Shown here in pieces: positions 8,227-14,507 of a stretch of DNA of 14,507 bases. The stretch spans positions 1-14,507 of the forward strand of contig JAODAU010000351.1 in the NCBI GenBank assembly GCA_025463615.1, written 5' to 3'. A program made the position numbers and the translations under genes. The stretch comes from Microbacteriaceae bacterium (GTDB lineage: Bacteria > Actinomycetota > Actinomycetes > Actinomycetales > Microbacteriaceae). The notes below the pieces were generated by a model. That model saw only the letters and a list, made by a program, of their open reading frames with translations. It was not told the origin of the DNA and did not search any database. How positions within the stretch are numbered: position 1 is the first letter of the stretch; each line of letters begins with the position of its first letter.

Positions 8227-8810
8227 TGGGCTTCTCGCGGGCCGAGCTGCTCGCCTTCCGGGGCGGCAGCATCCCCGACCTCGTCGGGCCGCAGACGCGG
8301 CTGCTGCTCGTGGGCATCAACCCGGGGCTGGCGACCGTGGCCGTGCAGGCGCACTTCAGCCGGCGCGGCAACCGCTTCTACCCGGCCCTCTACCGCGCCG
8401 GCATCATCGACCACGTGATCGACGCGGCCGACGGCTTCATGCCGGGCGACCGCGAGCACCTGCTCGAGCGCGGGGTCGGCATCACCGGCCTGGTGCCGTT
8501 CGCGACGGCGCGCGCCGACGAGTTGAGCACGGCGCAGCTGCAGGATGGCGCGGTGGCACTCGAGGCGCGGGTGCGCGACATCCGCCCCGCCGTCGTCGCC
8601 GTGCTCGGGATCACCGCGTACCGGGTCGCGTTCCGCCGGCCGGATGCCGTGGTCGGCGAGCAGCCGGAGCGCATCGCGGGCGCTCGGCTCTGGGTGGTGC
8701 CGAACCCGAGCGGGCTCAACGCGCACGAGACGATCGCGAGCCTGGCGGTCGCCTACCGCGAGGCGGCGGTGGCCGCGGGGATCGACGTCTACCCGTCAGT
8801 CGACCTGTAG
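8226..8810 (+). CDS. mug: Mug-type G/U mismatch-specific uracil-DNA glycosylase
   Basis: This 194-aa member of uracil-DNA glycosylase family 2 (Mug/TDG) removes U or related lesions from mismatches in DNA. Motif 1 is LLLVGINPGLAT (about 27-38, with GINPG at 30-34 and Asn32 at the catalytic position). It is followed by HFSRRGNRFYPALYRAG, typical of the family, and motif 2 NPSGLNAHE (160-168), whose N-P-S-G loop enters the DNA. The start is GTG at 8226, sharing one base with the TAG of the MDR gene (TAGTG), with GGGAG just upstream inside that gene, so translation is coupled. Its 3' end overlaps the convergent hydrolase gene by 15 bp. No functional link between a DNA glycosylase and the MDR enzyme is known to me. 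Confidence 0.88.
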   Translation: MGFSRAELLAFRGGSIPDLVGPQTRLLLVGINPGLATVAVQAHFSRRGNRFYPALYRAGIIDHVIDAADGFMPGDREHLLERGVGITGLVPFATARADELSTAQLQDGAVALEARVRDIRPAVVAVLGITAYRVAFRRPDAVVGEQPERIAGARLWVVPNPSGLNAHETIASLAVAYREAAVAAGIDVYPSVDL

Positions 8811-9611
8811 GAGCCAGTCGAGCGACGCCGCATAGCCGCCGAGGACGGCGACGTGCCCGTCGCCGGGTCGCGGGCGCAGCTCCGCGGCGGGGATGATGCG
8901 CTCCAGCCGCCGCGCGTGGGCGAACGGCACCACGCGGTCGTCGTCGCCGTGCACGAGCAGGGTCGGCACGCGGATCTCCGCGGGCGCGAAGCCCCACGGG
9001 TTCACGAAGGCGAGGTCGTCATCCACGATGCCCTCCTCGCCCCAGGCCGCGGCCGCGCCGACCTCGTTGCCCAGTTTCACCCAGTCGCCCTCGAGCGCCG
9101 CGTAGTCGCGGGCGTTGAAGCTATCGGGGTCGAACTCCTCGGCGAACGCCTCGCGGGCGGCGCGCCCCTCGACCGCCGCGCGCAGGCTGGGGCCGCCGCC
9201 GGCCATACCCGCGAACCAGTCCTCGCCGTCGAAGGGGGCGAGGCTGGCGAAGGTGATCGCCGCGGTGACCCGATCCGGCAGCAGCGCCGCGCAGGCGAGC
9301 GCGTGCGGGCCGCCGCCCGAGTAGCCCAGCACGGCGAAGCGGTCGAGGCCGAGGGTGTCGGCGAGGGTGCGGACATCCGCCGCCGCGTCGCGCACGGTGC
9401 GCCCGCGCTGCGGGGTCGAGCCGCCGTAGCTGGGCCGTGCGTAGCCGACCAGCCGGATGCCGCGATCCGCCGCCTCGCGCAGCAGCGGCTCGAACAGCCC
9501 GCCCGTCGACGGCGAGCCGGGCTGCCAGATGACGGTCGTGTCGCCCACGCCGGTGTCGTACGCGCGGAGGTTGCGCCCGTCGGCCAGGGCGATGTCGTGT
9601 GCCTGCGTCAT
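8796..9611 (-). CDS. Alpha/beta-fold hydrolase
   Basis: This is a 271-aa soluble hydrolase. The fold signals are an oxyanion-hole segment WQPGSPSTGG (about 29-38), nucleophile elbow GYSGGG with Ser98, acid Asp225 in HGDDDRVVP, and His253 in GDGHVAV. The sequence resembles the broad group including haloperoxidase-like and proline-iminopeptidase-like enzymes, but nothing fixes the substrate; an ester or lactone is a reasonable guess. The ATG at 9611 is preceded on the minus strand by purine-rich GGAGGGGAAGGATGGGGGG, giving several possible SDs. It is divergent from the DHA2 exporter across a 203-bp gap holding a large inverted repeat, and its 3' end overlaps mug. Confidence 0.85.
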   Translation of the reverse strand: MTQAHDIALADGRNLRAYDTGVGDTTVIWQPGSPSTGGLFEPLLREAADRGIRLVGYARPSYGGSTPQRGRTVRDAAADVRTLADTLGLDRFAVLGYSGGGPHALACAALLPDRVTAAITFASLAPFDGEDWFAGMAGGGPSLRAAVEGRAAREAFAEEFDPDSFNARDYAALEGDWVKLGNEVGAAAAWGEEGIVDDDLAFVNPWGFAPAEIRVPTLLVHGDDDRVVPFAHARRLERIIPAAELRPRPGDGHVAVLGGYAASLDWLLQVD

Positions 9612-9636
9612 CCCCCCATCCTTCCCCTCCCTCCCT

Positions 9637-9693
9637 CGAGTGGGCGATATTTGTACTCACGAAGGGCCCCTGAGGACAAATATCGCCCACTCG
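9637..9693. repeat. 57-bp inverted repeat, 18-bp perfect arms
   Basis: Arms CGAGTGGGCGATATTTGT (9637-9654) and ACAAATATCGCCCACTCG (9676-9693) match perfectly. The 21-bp centre contains CTCA/TGAG and GGGCCC, adding inner pairing. It lies in the 203-bp gap between the minus-strand hydrolase (ATG at 9611) and the plus-strand exporter (ATG at 9815). It starts only 26 bp from the hydrolase start, so it would fall in the promoter or leader of that gene. The length, symmetry and interrupted A+T core suggest an extragenic palindromic repeat or a small non-autonomous element; an operator is an alternative. The rest of the gap (9694-9814) holds an A+T patch (9741-9748) and the exporter SD, with no convincing -35/-10 pair. 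Confidence 0.8.
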
Positions 9694-9814
9694 GGGTTGG
9701 GGGGTTCGCCCTCAGCAGAACGAAAAGTCTGCAGTCCGTGCAATTATTGGCTGAGAACCTCCCTGGCGCGATGACGCACCGACCGCCGTTTCGCCGCCTG
9801 TCAGGAGCGCACGC

Positions 9815-11338
9815 ATGACACAGACCCTCCCCTCCGCCGCCGCACCGGTCGTGAGCCCGCGCCGCTGGTGGATCCTCGCCACCGTCGCCCTCGCGCAGCT
9901 CATGGTCGTGCTCGACAACTCGGTGGTGAACATCGCGCTGCCGTCGGCGCAGAAGGACCTCGGCTTCACCATCGGCGAGCGCCAGTGGATCGTGACCGCC
10001 TACTCGCTCGCCTTCGGCAGCCTGCTGCTGCTCGGGGGTCGGCTCAGCGACATCATCGGCCGCAAGACCACGTTCATCATCGGGCTGATCGGCTTCGCCG
10101 GGTCATCCGCGCTGGGCGGCGCGGCCGCGAGCTTCGGAACGCTCGTCGCGGCCCGCGCGATGCAGGGCGCGTTCGGCGCCCTGCTGGCCCCCACCGCGCT
10201 GGCCGTGCTGACCACCACCTTCACCATCCCCAAGGAGCGGGCGCGCGCGTTCGGCATCTTCGGGGCCATCGCGGGCGCGGGGGGCGCCCTCGGCCTGCTG
10301 CTCGGCGGGGCGCTGACCCAGTACGCGAGCTGGCGCTGGAGCCTCTACGTCAACGTGTTCTTCGCGGTCGCCGCGGTGATCGGCGCCATCATCTTCGTGC
10401 GGTCGCAGAAGCGCGAGGGCGAGCGCCCCCGCCTCGACGTGCCCGGCACCATCCTCATCAGCGGCGGCCTGTTCTCGCTCGTGTTCGGGTTCTCCAACGC
10501 GGAGACCGACGGCTGGAACGCGTTCGACTCGTGGGGATTCCTGGGGCTCGCCGGCATCCTGCTGATCGCGTTCGTGGTCTGGCAGCTGCGCGCCTCGCAC
10601 CCGCTGCTGCCGCTCTCGGTGATCCTCAACCGCAACCGGGGCGCCGCGTTCCTCTCGATCCTCATCGCCGGCGCGGGCACCTTCGCGCTGTTCCTCTTCT
10701 TCACCTACTACCTGCAGTCGTCGCTCGGCTTCTCGCCGCTGCAGACCGGCCTCGCGTTCCTGCCGATGATCGGCGCGCTGATCCTGGCCGCGCAGCTCGG
10801 AACCAACTTCCTCAACCCGCGGTTCGGGCCGAAGGTGCTGGTGCCGATCGGGATGCTGCTGGTGGCGACCGGACTCGTCTTCCTCACGCACCTCGACGCG
10901 TCGAGCGTCTACGCGCGCGACATCCTTCCGCCGCTGATCGTCATGGGCCTCGGCATGGGATCGATCATGCCCCCGTCTATCCAGACCGCGACGCTCGGCG
11001 TCGACCGGCACTTCGCCGGGGTCGCCTCGGCCCTGGTGAGCACGAGCCAGCAGGTCGGCGGATCGATCGGCACCTCGCTGCTCAACACCATCGCGGCCAG
11101 CGCGGCCACCGCGTACGTGGCAGCCCACGTGCCGCCGACGCCGATCGTGGCGGCGGATGCCGCGATCCACAGCTACACGGTCGTGTACTGGGTGGCGGCG
11201 AGCTTCTTCGTCGGCGGCGCGATCCTCGCGGCGCTGCTGTTCCGGCGGCGGGTGCCTGCCCTTCGAGAGCCTCAGGGACCGGGGTCACCCCAGGGACCGG
11301 TGACGGCGGAGGATGCCGCGCCGGTGGGGGCGCACTAG
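9815..11338 (+). CDS. DHA2-family (EmrB/QacA) MFS drug exporter, 14 TM
   Basis: This 507-aa inner-membrane proton/drug antiporter has motif D1 LDNSVVNIALP (33-43, membrane-embedded Asp34), motif A GGRLSDIIGRK (74-84), motif C GAIAGAGGALGLLLGG (150-165) and about 14 hydrophobic helices, as in DHA2 exporters. The substrate cannot be read from sequence. ATG 9815 has SD AGGAG (9803-9807) at 7 nt. The last 28 or so residues after FRRRV lie outside the membrane domain and are unusual: PALREPQGPGSPQGPVTAEDA is encoded by a copy of the palindromic repeat (11259-11282) and a partial duplication of CAGGGACCGG (11273-11282, 11291-11300). The native C-terminus was therefore probably shorter. No linked TetR/MarR gene is visible; the divergent neighbour is a hydrolase. 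Confidence 0.92.
   Translation: MTQTLPSAAAPVVSPRRWWILATVALAQLMVVLDNSVVNIALPSAQKDLGFTIGERQWIVTAYSLAFGSLLLLGGRLSDIIGRKTTFIIGLIGFAGSSALGGAAASFGTLVAARAMQGAFGALLAPTALAVLTTTFTIPKERARAFGIFGAIAGAGGALGLLLGGALTQYASWRWSLYVNVFFAVAAVIGAIIFVRSQKREGERPRLDVPGTILISGGLFSLVFGFSNAETDGWNAFDSWGFLGLAGILLIAFVVWQLRASHPLLPLSVILNRNRGAAFLSILIAGAGTFALFLFFTYYLQSSLGFSPLQTGLAFLPMIGALILAAQLGTNFLNPRFGPKVLVPIGMLLVATGLVFLTHLDASSVYARDILPPLIVMGLGMGSIMPPSIQTATLGVDRHFAGVASALVSTSQQVGGSIGTSLLNTIAASAATAYVAAHVPPTPIVAADAAIHSYTVVYWVAASFFVGGAILAALLFRRRVPALREPQGPGSPQGPVTAEDAAPVGAH
11259..11282. repeat. Palindromic-repeat copy in the exporter C-terminus
   Basis: This exact 24-bp match to 4850-4873 and 11349-11372 starts CCCTTCGAGAGCCTCAG and ends GGACCGG. 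It is read in the same phase as in aceA, giving LREPQ in both proteins. The right arm of the palindrome is missing here; instead CAGGGACCGG is repeated 8 bp further on. It begins a tail beyond the last TM helix. Confidence 0.85.
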
Positions 11339-11348
11339 TTCGTCGGGC

Positions 11349-11372
11349 CCCTTCGAGAGCCTCAGGGACCGG
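11349..11372. repeat. Palindromic-repeat copy at the GH130 3' end
   Basis: This is a third exact copy of the 24-bp core, extended to 27 bp (11346-11372) of identity with 4847-4873. It lies between the convergent exporter and GH130 genes, and the TGA of the GH130 gene (11364-11362) is inside it, so the repeat provides the stop codon and the last residues (AGP). Only one arm is present. Confidence 0.85.
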
Positions 11373-12312
11373 CTCGGTAGCTCTGCACCGCCGGGTCGTA
11401 GGTCGCGACCGCGAGCGTCGTGTCGCTCTGGCCGTAGTAGGCCAGCCAGCGCCCGTGGAACTCGACCAGGCCCTCGACGAACGTGACGTTCGACACCATG
11501 CCGTGCGTGTCCTCGAAGGTCTGCGGCTGCAGCCACGGCACGGTCGAGCGCGCGATGACCGTCGTGGGGTCGGACAGCGCGACGGCGAACTGGCCGCAGC
11601 GGTAGTCGACATCCGTCATCGAGGTCGCGCTGGCGTTGTTCATGAGGAACACGAGCAGGCCGTTGTCGGTGACCACCGGCGGCGCACCGATCTCGACGAG
11701 GGTGCCGTCCCACGACCCCGGGGTCGGCGAGTAGATCGGCGCGGCATCCGGCGCGATCGTCCAGTGCAGCAGGTCGGTGGAGGTCGCGACGTAGATCGCG
11801 CCCTCGCCGAAGTAGAGGTAGTAGACCCCGTCGACAGGCGATGGATGGATGACCCCCGCCTTGTTCCACGGCTTGTCCGGGCCGTACGGCAGCGTGCTCC
11901 ACGTGTTGAACTCGGGGAACAGCGGCCCGTGTTTCGTCCAGCGGTGCAGGTCGGTGGATGTCGCGAGGCAGAGCAGCGCGTTCTCGCCGCTGAACCCGGT
12001 GTAGGTGAGGTAGAACGTGTCGCCCACGCGGGTGACGCGCGGGTCTTCGCAGCCCTGGCTCTCGTAGTCGTGCTCCGGCACGAGCACCGGCTCCGGCTCG
12101 CGCTCGAAGGTGACGCCGTCGGTGCTCGTGGCGAGCCCGATGCGCGAGATCCTGTCGGCGGCGTGCGCGCGGTAGAGCATCACCACGCGGTCGTCGACCA
12201 CGATGGCGGCCGGGTTGTAGAGGTTCGCCGACTCCCAGCCGTCGCCCTGCGGGCGCAGGATCGGGTTGCCGGGGTGCGGCTCGAACGGGCCGAGGGGGAA
12301 GGTGGCGGTCAT
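11362..12312 (-). CDS. GH130 family beta-mannoside phosphorylase/mannosidase
   Basis: This is a 316-aa cytoplasmic five-bladed beta-propeller enzyme without a signal peptide. Family features are the N-terminal HPGNPILRP with NLYNPAAIV, YRAH, the catalytic-region motif C88-E89-D90-P91-R92 (Asp90 is the expected acid), YLTYTGFSG, GVIHPSPVDGVYYLYFGE, a GAPPV segment, and a final YYGQSDTTLAVA matching the usual Y-Y-G-A-A-D-T. GH130 enzymes phosphorolyse or hydrolyse beta-mannosides (beta-1,2- or beta-1,4-linked); which of these applies cannot be decided here. ATG 12312 overlaps the stop of the serine hydrolase gene as ATGA, so translation is coupled and it is the last gene of a three-gene operon. 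The stop codon lies in a repeat, so a few native C-terminal residues may be lost. Confidence 0.85.
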   Translation of the reverse strand: MTATFPLGPFEPHPGNPILRPQGDGWESANLYNPAAIVVDDRVVMLYRAHAADRISRIGLATSTDGVTFEREPEPVLVPEHDYESQGCEDPRVTRVGDTFYLTYTGFSGENALLCLATSTDLHRWTKHGPLFPEFNTWSTLPYGPDKPWNKAGVIHPSPVDGVYYLYFGEGAIYVATSTDLLHWTIAPDAAPIYSPTPGSWDGTLVEIGAPPVVTDNGLLVFLMNNASATSMTDVDYRCGQFAVALSDPTTVIARSTVPWLQPQTFEDTHGMVSNVTFVEGLVEFHGRWLAYYGQSDTTLAVATYDPAVQSYRAGP

Positions 12313-13526
12313 CCGGCAACCCTACGGTCGAGGATGGCGTCGGCGAACAGTCGTTGCGTCGGTTCCTGGATGGCGGGGGCTGTGTAGGAGAGGAGCTGCA
12401 CCATGCCCACGAACAGCAGGTCGTTCTCGGGGTCGACCCAGAACCAGGTGCCGGCGGCGCCGTCCCACTGGTAGGTGCCGCGGCCGACGGGCAGGTCGGC
12501 GAGCACCGGGTCGTAGAAGACCGCGCCGTCCCAGCCGTAGCCGTAGCCGGGGCGGAAGCGCATGTGCCCGGCGGTGAAGGGCGGGTCGAGCAGCGCGACG
12601 TCGAGCTGGTTGCTCATTTGCAGCGCCAGCGCCTCCTCGCTCACGACGCGGGCGCCGTGCCACTCGCCGCGGTTGAGCAGCAGCTGCGCGAACCGGGCGT
12701 AGTCGCCGACGGTGGAGACCAGCCCGGCGCCGCCCATCGGCAGGCGCGGCGGCGACTCGACATCCTTGTACAACGGGTTGCGGATGGCGCGCAGCCGGTA
12801 CCTGCCGCCGGTGTAGTAGATCGTCGCCCGCCGCTCGAGCTTGGCGCGCGGGGTGAAGAAGGCGGTGTCGACCATGCCGAGCGGCCCGAAGATGTTCTCC
12901 TCCATGAAGTCGCCGAGCGTCTGGCCGCTGAGCCGCTCGATGATGGCGCCCTGGATGTCCATCGAGAGGCTGTACTTCCAGCGCGATCCCGGCTGGTATT
13001 GCAGCGGCAGGCGCGCAAGCCGACCGACGAAGTCGTCGAGGCTGCGCGACTTCAGCAGCTTCGCCTTCGCGTACAGCGCGTCTACGGGATCGGTGCGGTC
13101 CGTGCCGTAACCGAAGCCGGCCGTGTGCGTCATCAGCTCGCCCATCGTGGGCTGGTGGTCGGCATCCACGAGCACCGGTCTGCGGCCCTCGAGGCCGGCG
13201 AAGACCCTGCGCTCGGCGAGCTCGGGGAGGTGCCTGGCGATCGGGTCATCCGGATTCCACAGGCCGCGGTCGTAGAGGATGCCCATGGCGACGCCGGTGA
13301 CCGGCTTGGTCATCGAGAAGATGCGGAAGATCGTGTCCAGACTGAGCGGCTTTCCGGTCTTCGTGTCGTCCACGCCCATGACCGCCGTGTGCACGACCTC
13401 GCCGTGCCGCGCGACGAGGGTGACCGCGCCGGCGAGCTGGCCCGCGTCGATGAGGCCCTGCACGAAGGCATCCACCCTCTCGAGGCCGGGCGTCGAGAGC
13501 CCTACGCTCTCCGGTGTCACGGTCAT
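12309..13526 (-). CDS. Class C beta-lactamase-related serine hydrolase (family VIII esterase type)
   Basis: This 405-aa protein has Ser71-M-T-Lys74 (FSMTKPV) as the nucleophile/general-base pair and Tyr185-S-L as the second motif (Y-S-L rather than the Y-x-N of true beta-lactamases). WDGAAGTWFW takes the place of the KTG box. This combination is characteristic of EstB-like family VIII carboxylesterases and related serine hydrolases rather than drug-degrading enzymes. No signal peptide is evident, so it is probably cytoplasmic. ATG 13526 overlaps the stop of the upstream esterase gene (ATGA), and its own TGA overlaps the GH130 start. An open frame extends upstream to 13874, but that part is antisense-type noise over the upstream gene. 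The substrate is unknown; acyl or acetyl esters of a mannoside are suggested only by the neighbour. Confidence 0.88.
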   Translation of the reverse strand: MTVTPESVGLSTPGLERVDAFVQGLIDAGQLAGAVTLVARHGEVVHTAVMGVDDTKTGKPLSLDTIFRIFSMTKPVTGVAMGILYDRGLWNPDDPIARHLPELAERRVFAGLEGRRPVLVDADHQPTMGELMTHTAGFGYGTDRTDPVDALYAKAKLLKSRSLDDFVGRLARLPLQYQPGSRWKYSLSMDIQGAIIERLSGQTLGDFMEENIFGPLGMVDTAFFTPRAKLERRATIYYTGGRYRLRAIRNPLYKDVESPPRLPMGGAGLVSTVGDYARFAQLLLNRGEWHGARVVSEEALALQMSNQLDVALLDPPFTAGHMRFRPGYGYGWDGAVFYDPVLADLPVGRGTYQWDGAAGTWFWVDPENDLLFVGMVQLLSYTAPAIQEPTQRLFADAILDRRVAG

Positions 13527-14458
13527 TCCGCCGCCCCCAGCGCTCGCAAGGCCGTGGCGCAGGCCGCCTGCCACTCCCGCGCCGACGGCAGGAGTGCGGT
13601 GAAGTCCTCGGTGCCGTGCACGATGCCGTCGAAGACGCGGTACTCGGCGGGGACGCCGGCCGCGACGAGCCGCTCGGCGTAGCGCTTGGCGTCGTCGCGC
13701 AGCGGATCGACGTCGGCAGCGAGCAGCAGCGCGGGCGGGAGGCCGGCCAGGTCGGGCGCGACGAGCGGCGAGACGTACGGATCGTTCGGGTCGGCGCCCG
13801 ACGTGACGTACGGCTCGAGCGTGCGCCGCATGCCGTCGGCGAAGTCGGGGAGGTAGGCGCGCGTCTCGGCCCACGACGGCGACGCCTCGCCCGTGAGGTC
13901 GAGCGCGGGCCCCTCGAGCAGCTGGAAGGCGATCACCGGGCCGCCGGCATCCCGGGCGCGCAGGGCGACCGCCGCGGCGAGGTTGCCTCCCGCGCTCGCG
14001 CCACCCACGGCGATACGAGACGGGTCGACGCCGAGGCTCGCGGCGTTCTCGCTGAGCCAGACCAGCGCCGTGTAGACGTCGTCGAGCCCGGCCGGGAACG
14101 GATGCTCGGGTGCGAGGCGATAGCCCACGCTCAGCACCACCACGTCCGCCTCCGCCGCCAGCCCGCCGCAGTGCTCGTTCGCCTCAGCGATCGAGCCGGT
14201 GGTCCAGCCTCCGCCGTGCACGAAGAGGAGGGCGGCGCGGGAGCGTGACCCGCGCGGCAGGTAGGTGCGGGCAGGGACATCCGGGCTCCCCGGGATCAGG
14301 ATGTCGTCCATCGCGACACCCTCGGGCACCGGAGTGGTGAGCGTGCCCACGATGCGCTGCGCCGTGGCGAGCCCCTCCCTGCGCGCGCGTTCGAGGTCGG
14401 ACGGGTCGAGCGAGTAGCCCTCGAGCACCGGCAGCAGCAGCGGATCGACCAGCATCAT
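13523..14458 (-). CDS. HSL-type alpha/beta hydrolase (esterase/lipase family IV)
   Basis: This is a 311-aa esterase with all family IV signatures: oxyanion hole HGGG (81-84), elbow GGASAGG with Ser155, Asp251 in DVDPLRDDAK, His281 in IVHGTEDF, and YRLAPEHPFPAGLDD (113-127), which is diagnostic of the hormone-sensitive-lipase group. It hydrolyses short acyl esters by analogy. The frame is open upstream to the GTG at 14488, but ATG 14458 (or the adjacent ATG at 14455) is preferred because AAGGGG lies just before it and conserved sequence starts there. It is the first visible gene of the operon that continues by ATGA overlap into the serine hydrolase and GH130 genes; a further gene may lie upstream. 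Confidence 0.88.
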   Translation of the reverse strand: MMLVDPLLLPVLEGYSLDPSDLERARREGLATAQRIVGTLTTPVPEGVAMDDILIPGSPDVPARTYLPRGSRSRAALLFVHGGGWTTGSIAEANEHCGGLAAEADVVVLSVGYRLAPEHPFPAGLDDVYTALVWLSENAASLGVDPSRIAVGGASAGGNLAAAVALRARDAGGPVIAFQLLEGPALDLTGEASPSWAETRAYLPDFADGMRRTLEPYVTSGADPNDPYVSPLVAPDLAGLPPALLLAADVDPLRDDAKRYAERLVAAGVPAEYRVFDGIVHGTEDFTALLPSAREWQAACATALRALGAAE

Positions 14459-14507
14459 GCCCCCTTCGGCGCGAGCGAACCGAGCCACGCGAGCGACGGC
14501 TTCGGCG
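14455..14507 (-). CDS. Possible 3' end of an upstream gene (partial)
   Basis: One minus-strand frame is open from the window edge and reads PKPSLAWLGSLAPKGA before a TGA at 14457-14455 that overlaps the esterase start (ATGATG). That arrangement matches the ATGA overlaps seen twice downstream in the same operon. Sixteen codons are too few to identify a family, and the other reading, an in-frame extension of the esterase, is also open. Confidence 0.25.
   Translation of the reverse strand, partial: PKPSLAWLGSLAPKGA

Noticed and set aside
4847..11372. Repeats as a CRISPR array or transposon ends
   Set aside because: The three copies are thousands of bases apart or only two in a row, without spacers, a transposase, or target duplications that I can see.
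9868..12387. 839-codon plus-strand frame overlapping the exporter
   Set aside because: It is a frame shadow of the DHA2 exporter and then antisense to GH130; no conserved motif.
12309..13526. Antibiotic-resistance beta-lactamase
   Set aside because: The Y-S-L second motif and GAAGT in place of KTG point to a family VIII esterase-like enzyme, and no signal peptide is present.
12309..13874. N-terminally extended serine hydrolase (521 codons)
   Set aside because: Residues before MTVTPESVG are Arg/Ala-rich off-frame sequence over the upstream esterase; the ATG at 13526 gives the usual family length and an ATGA overlap.

Overview
The window is about 70% G+C DNA. Its codon use and the recurrent hexamer GGATGC/GCATCC point to a high-GC actinobacterium, most likely Microbacteriaceae. 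This rests on protein resemblance and composition only; no rRNA or marker gene is present. Coding density is high, with no tRNA, rRNA, CRISPR array, integrase, transposase or phage gene. It reads as ordinary chromosome carrying several palindromic repeats.

Layout. 1-482: the 5' end of a MaoC/HadA-type dehydratase gene (minus strand), a strong terminator, and a tiny well-signposted 27-codon ORF (minus strand) with its own candidate promoter, SD and terminator, facing a secreted NlpC/P60 hydrolase. 483-2389 (plus): NlpC/P60 peptidase, a small GNAT-like protein and a GT52/polysialyltransferase-like protein. 2353-5311 (minus): the glyoxylate-shunt operon aceA-aceB. 5437-6912 (plus): ramB, the divergently placed ScfR-family regulator, which very probably controls that operon through sites in the 125-bp gap. 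6952-8810 (plus): a zinc-less MDR oxidoreductase with an unexplained 114-residue N-terminal extension, coupled to a Mug-type DNA glycosylase. 8796-9611 (minus): an alpha/beta hydrolase. 9815-11338 (plus): a 14-TM DHA2 drug exporter. A perfect 18-bp-arm inverted repeat lies between these last two. 11362-14458 (minus): a tightly coupled operon (ATGA overlaps) of HSL-type esterase, SxxK serine hydrolase and GH130 mannoside phosphorylase/mannosidase.

Most notable points. (1) aceB carries one in-frame TAA at a codon that is normally Tyr, with homology continuing on both sides, so as sequenced malate synthase is split. (2) aceA contains a 40-bp palindromic repeat inserted in frame just before the strand carrying the Mg-binding Asp. 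The same repeat family supplies C-terminal residues to the DHA2 exporter and the stop codon of the GH130 gene. This resembles protein-tolerated palindromic elements such as those of Rickettsia. (3) The 27-residue peptide ends in a C-x-x-C-Q tail. (4) The MDR oxidoreductase has a novel-looking N-terminal domain. Points 1 and 2 hit the two enzymes of the same pathway, so either the pathway is decaying in this strain or it tolerates the changes.
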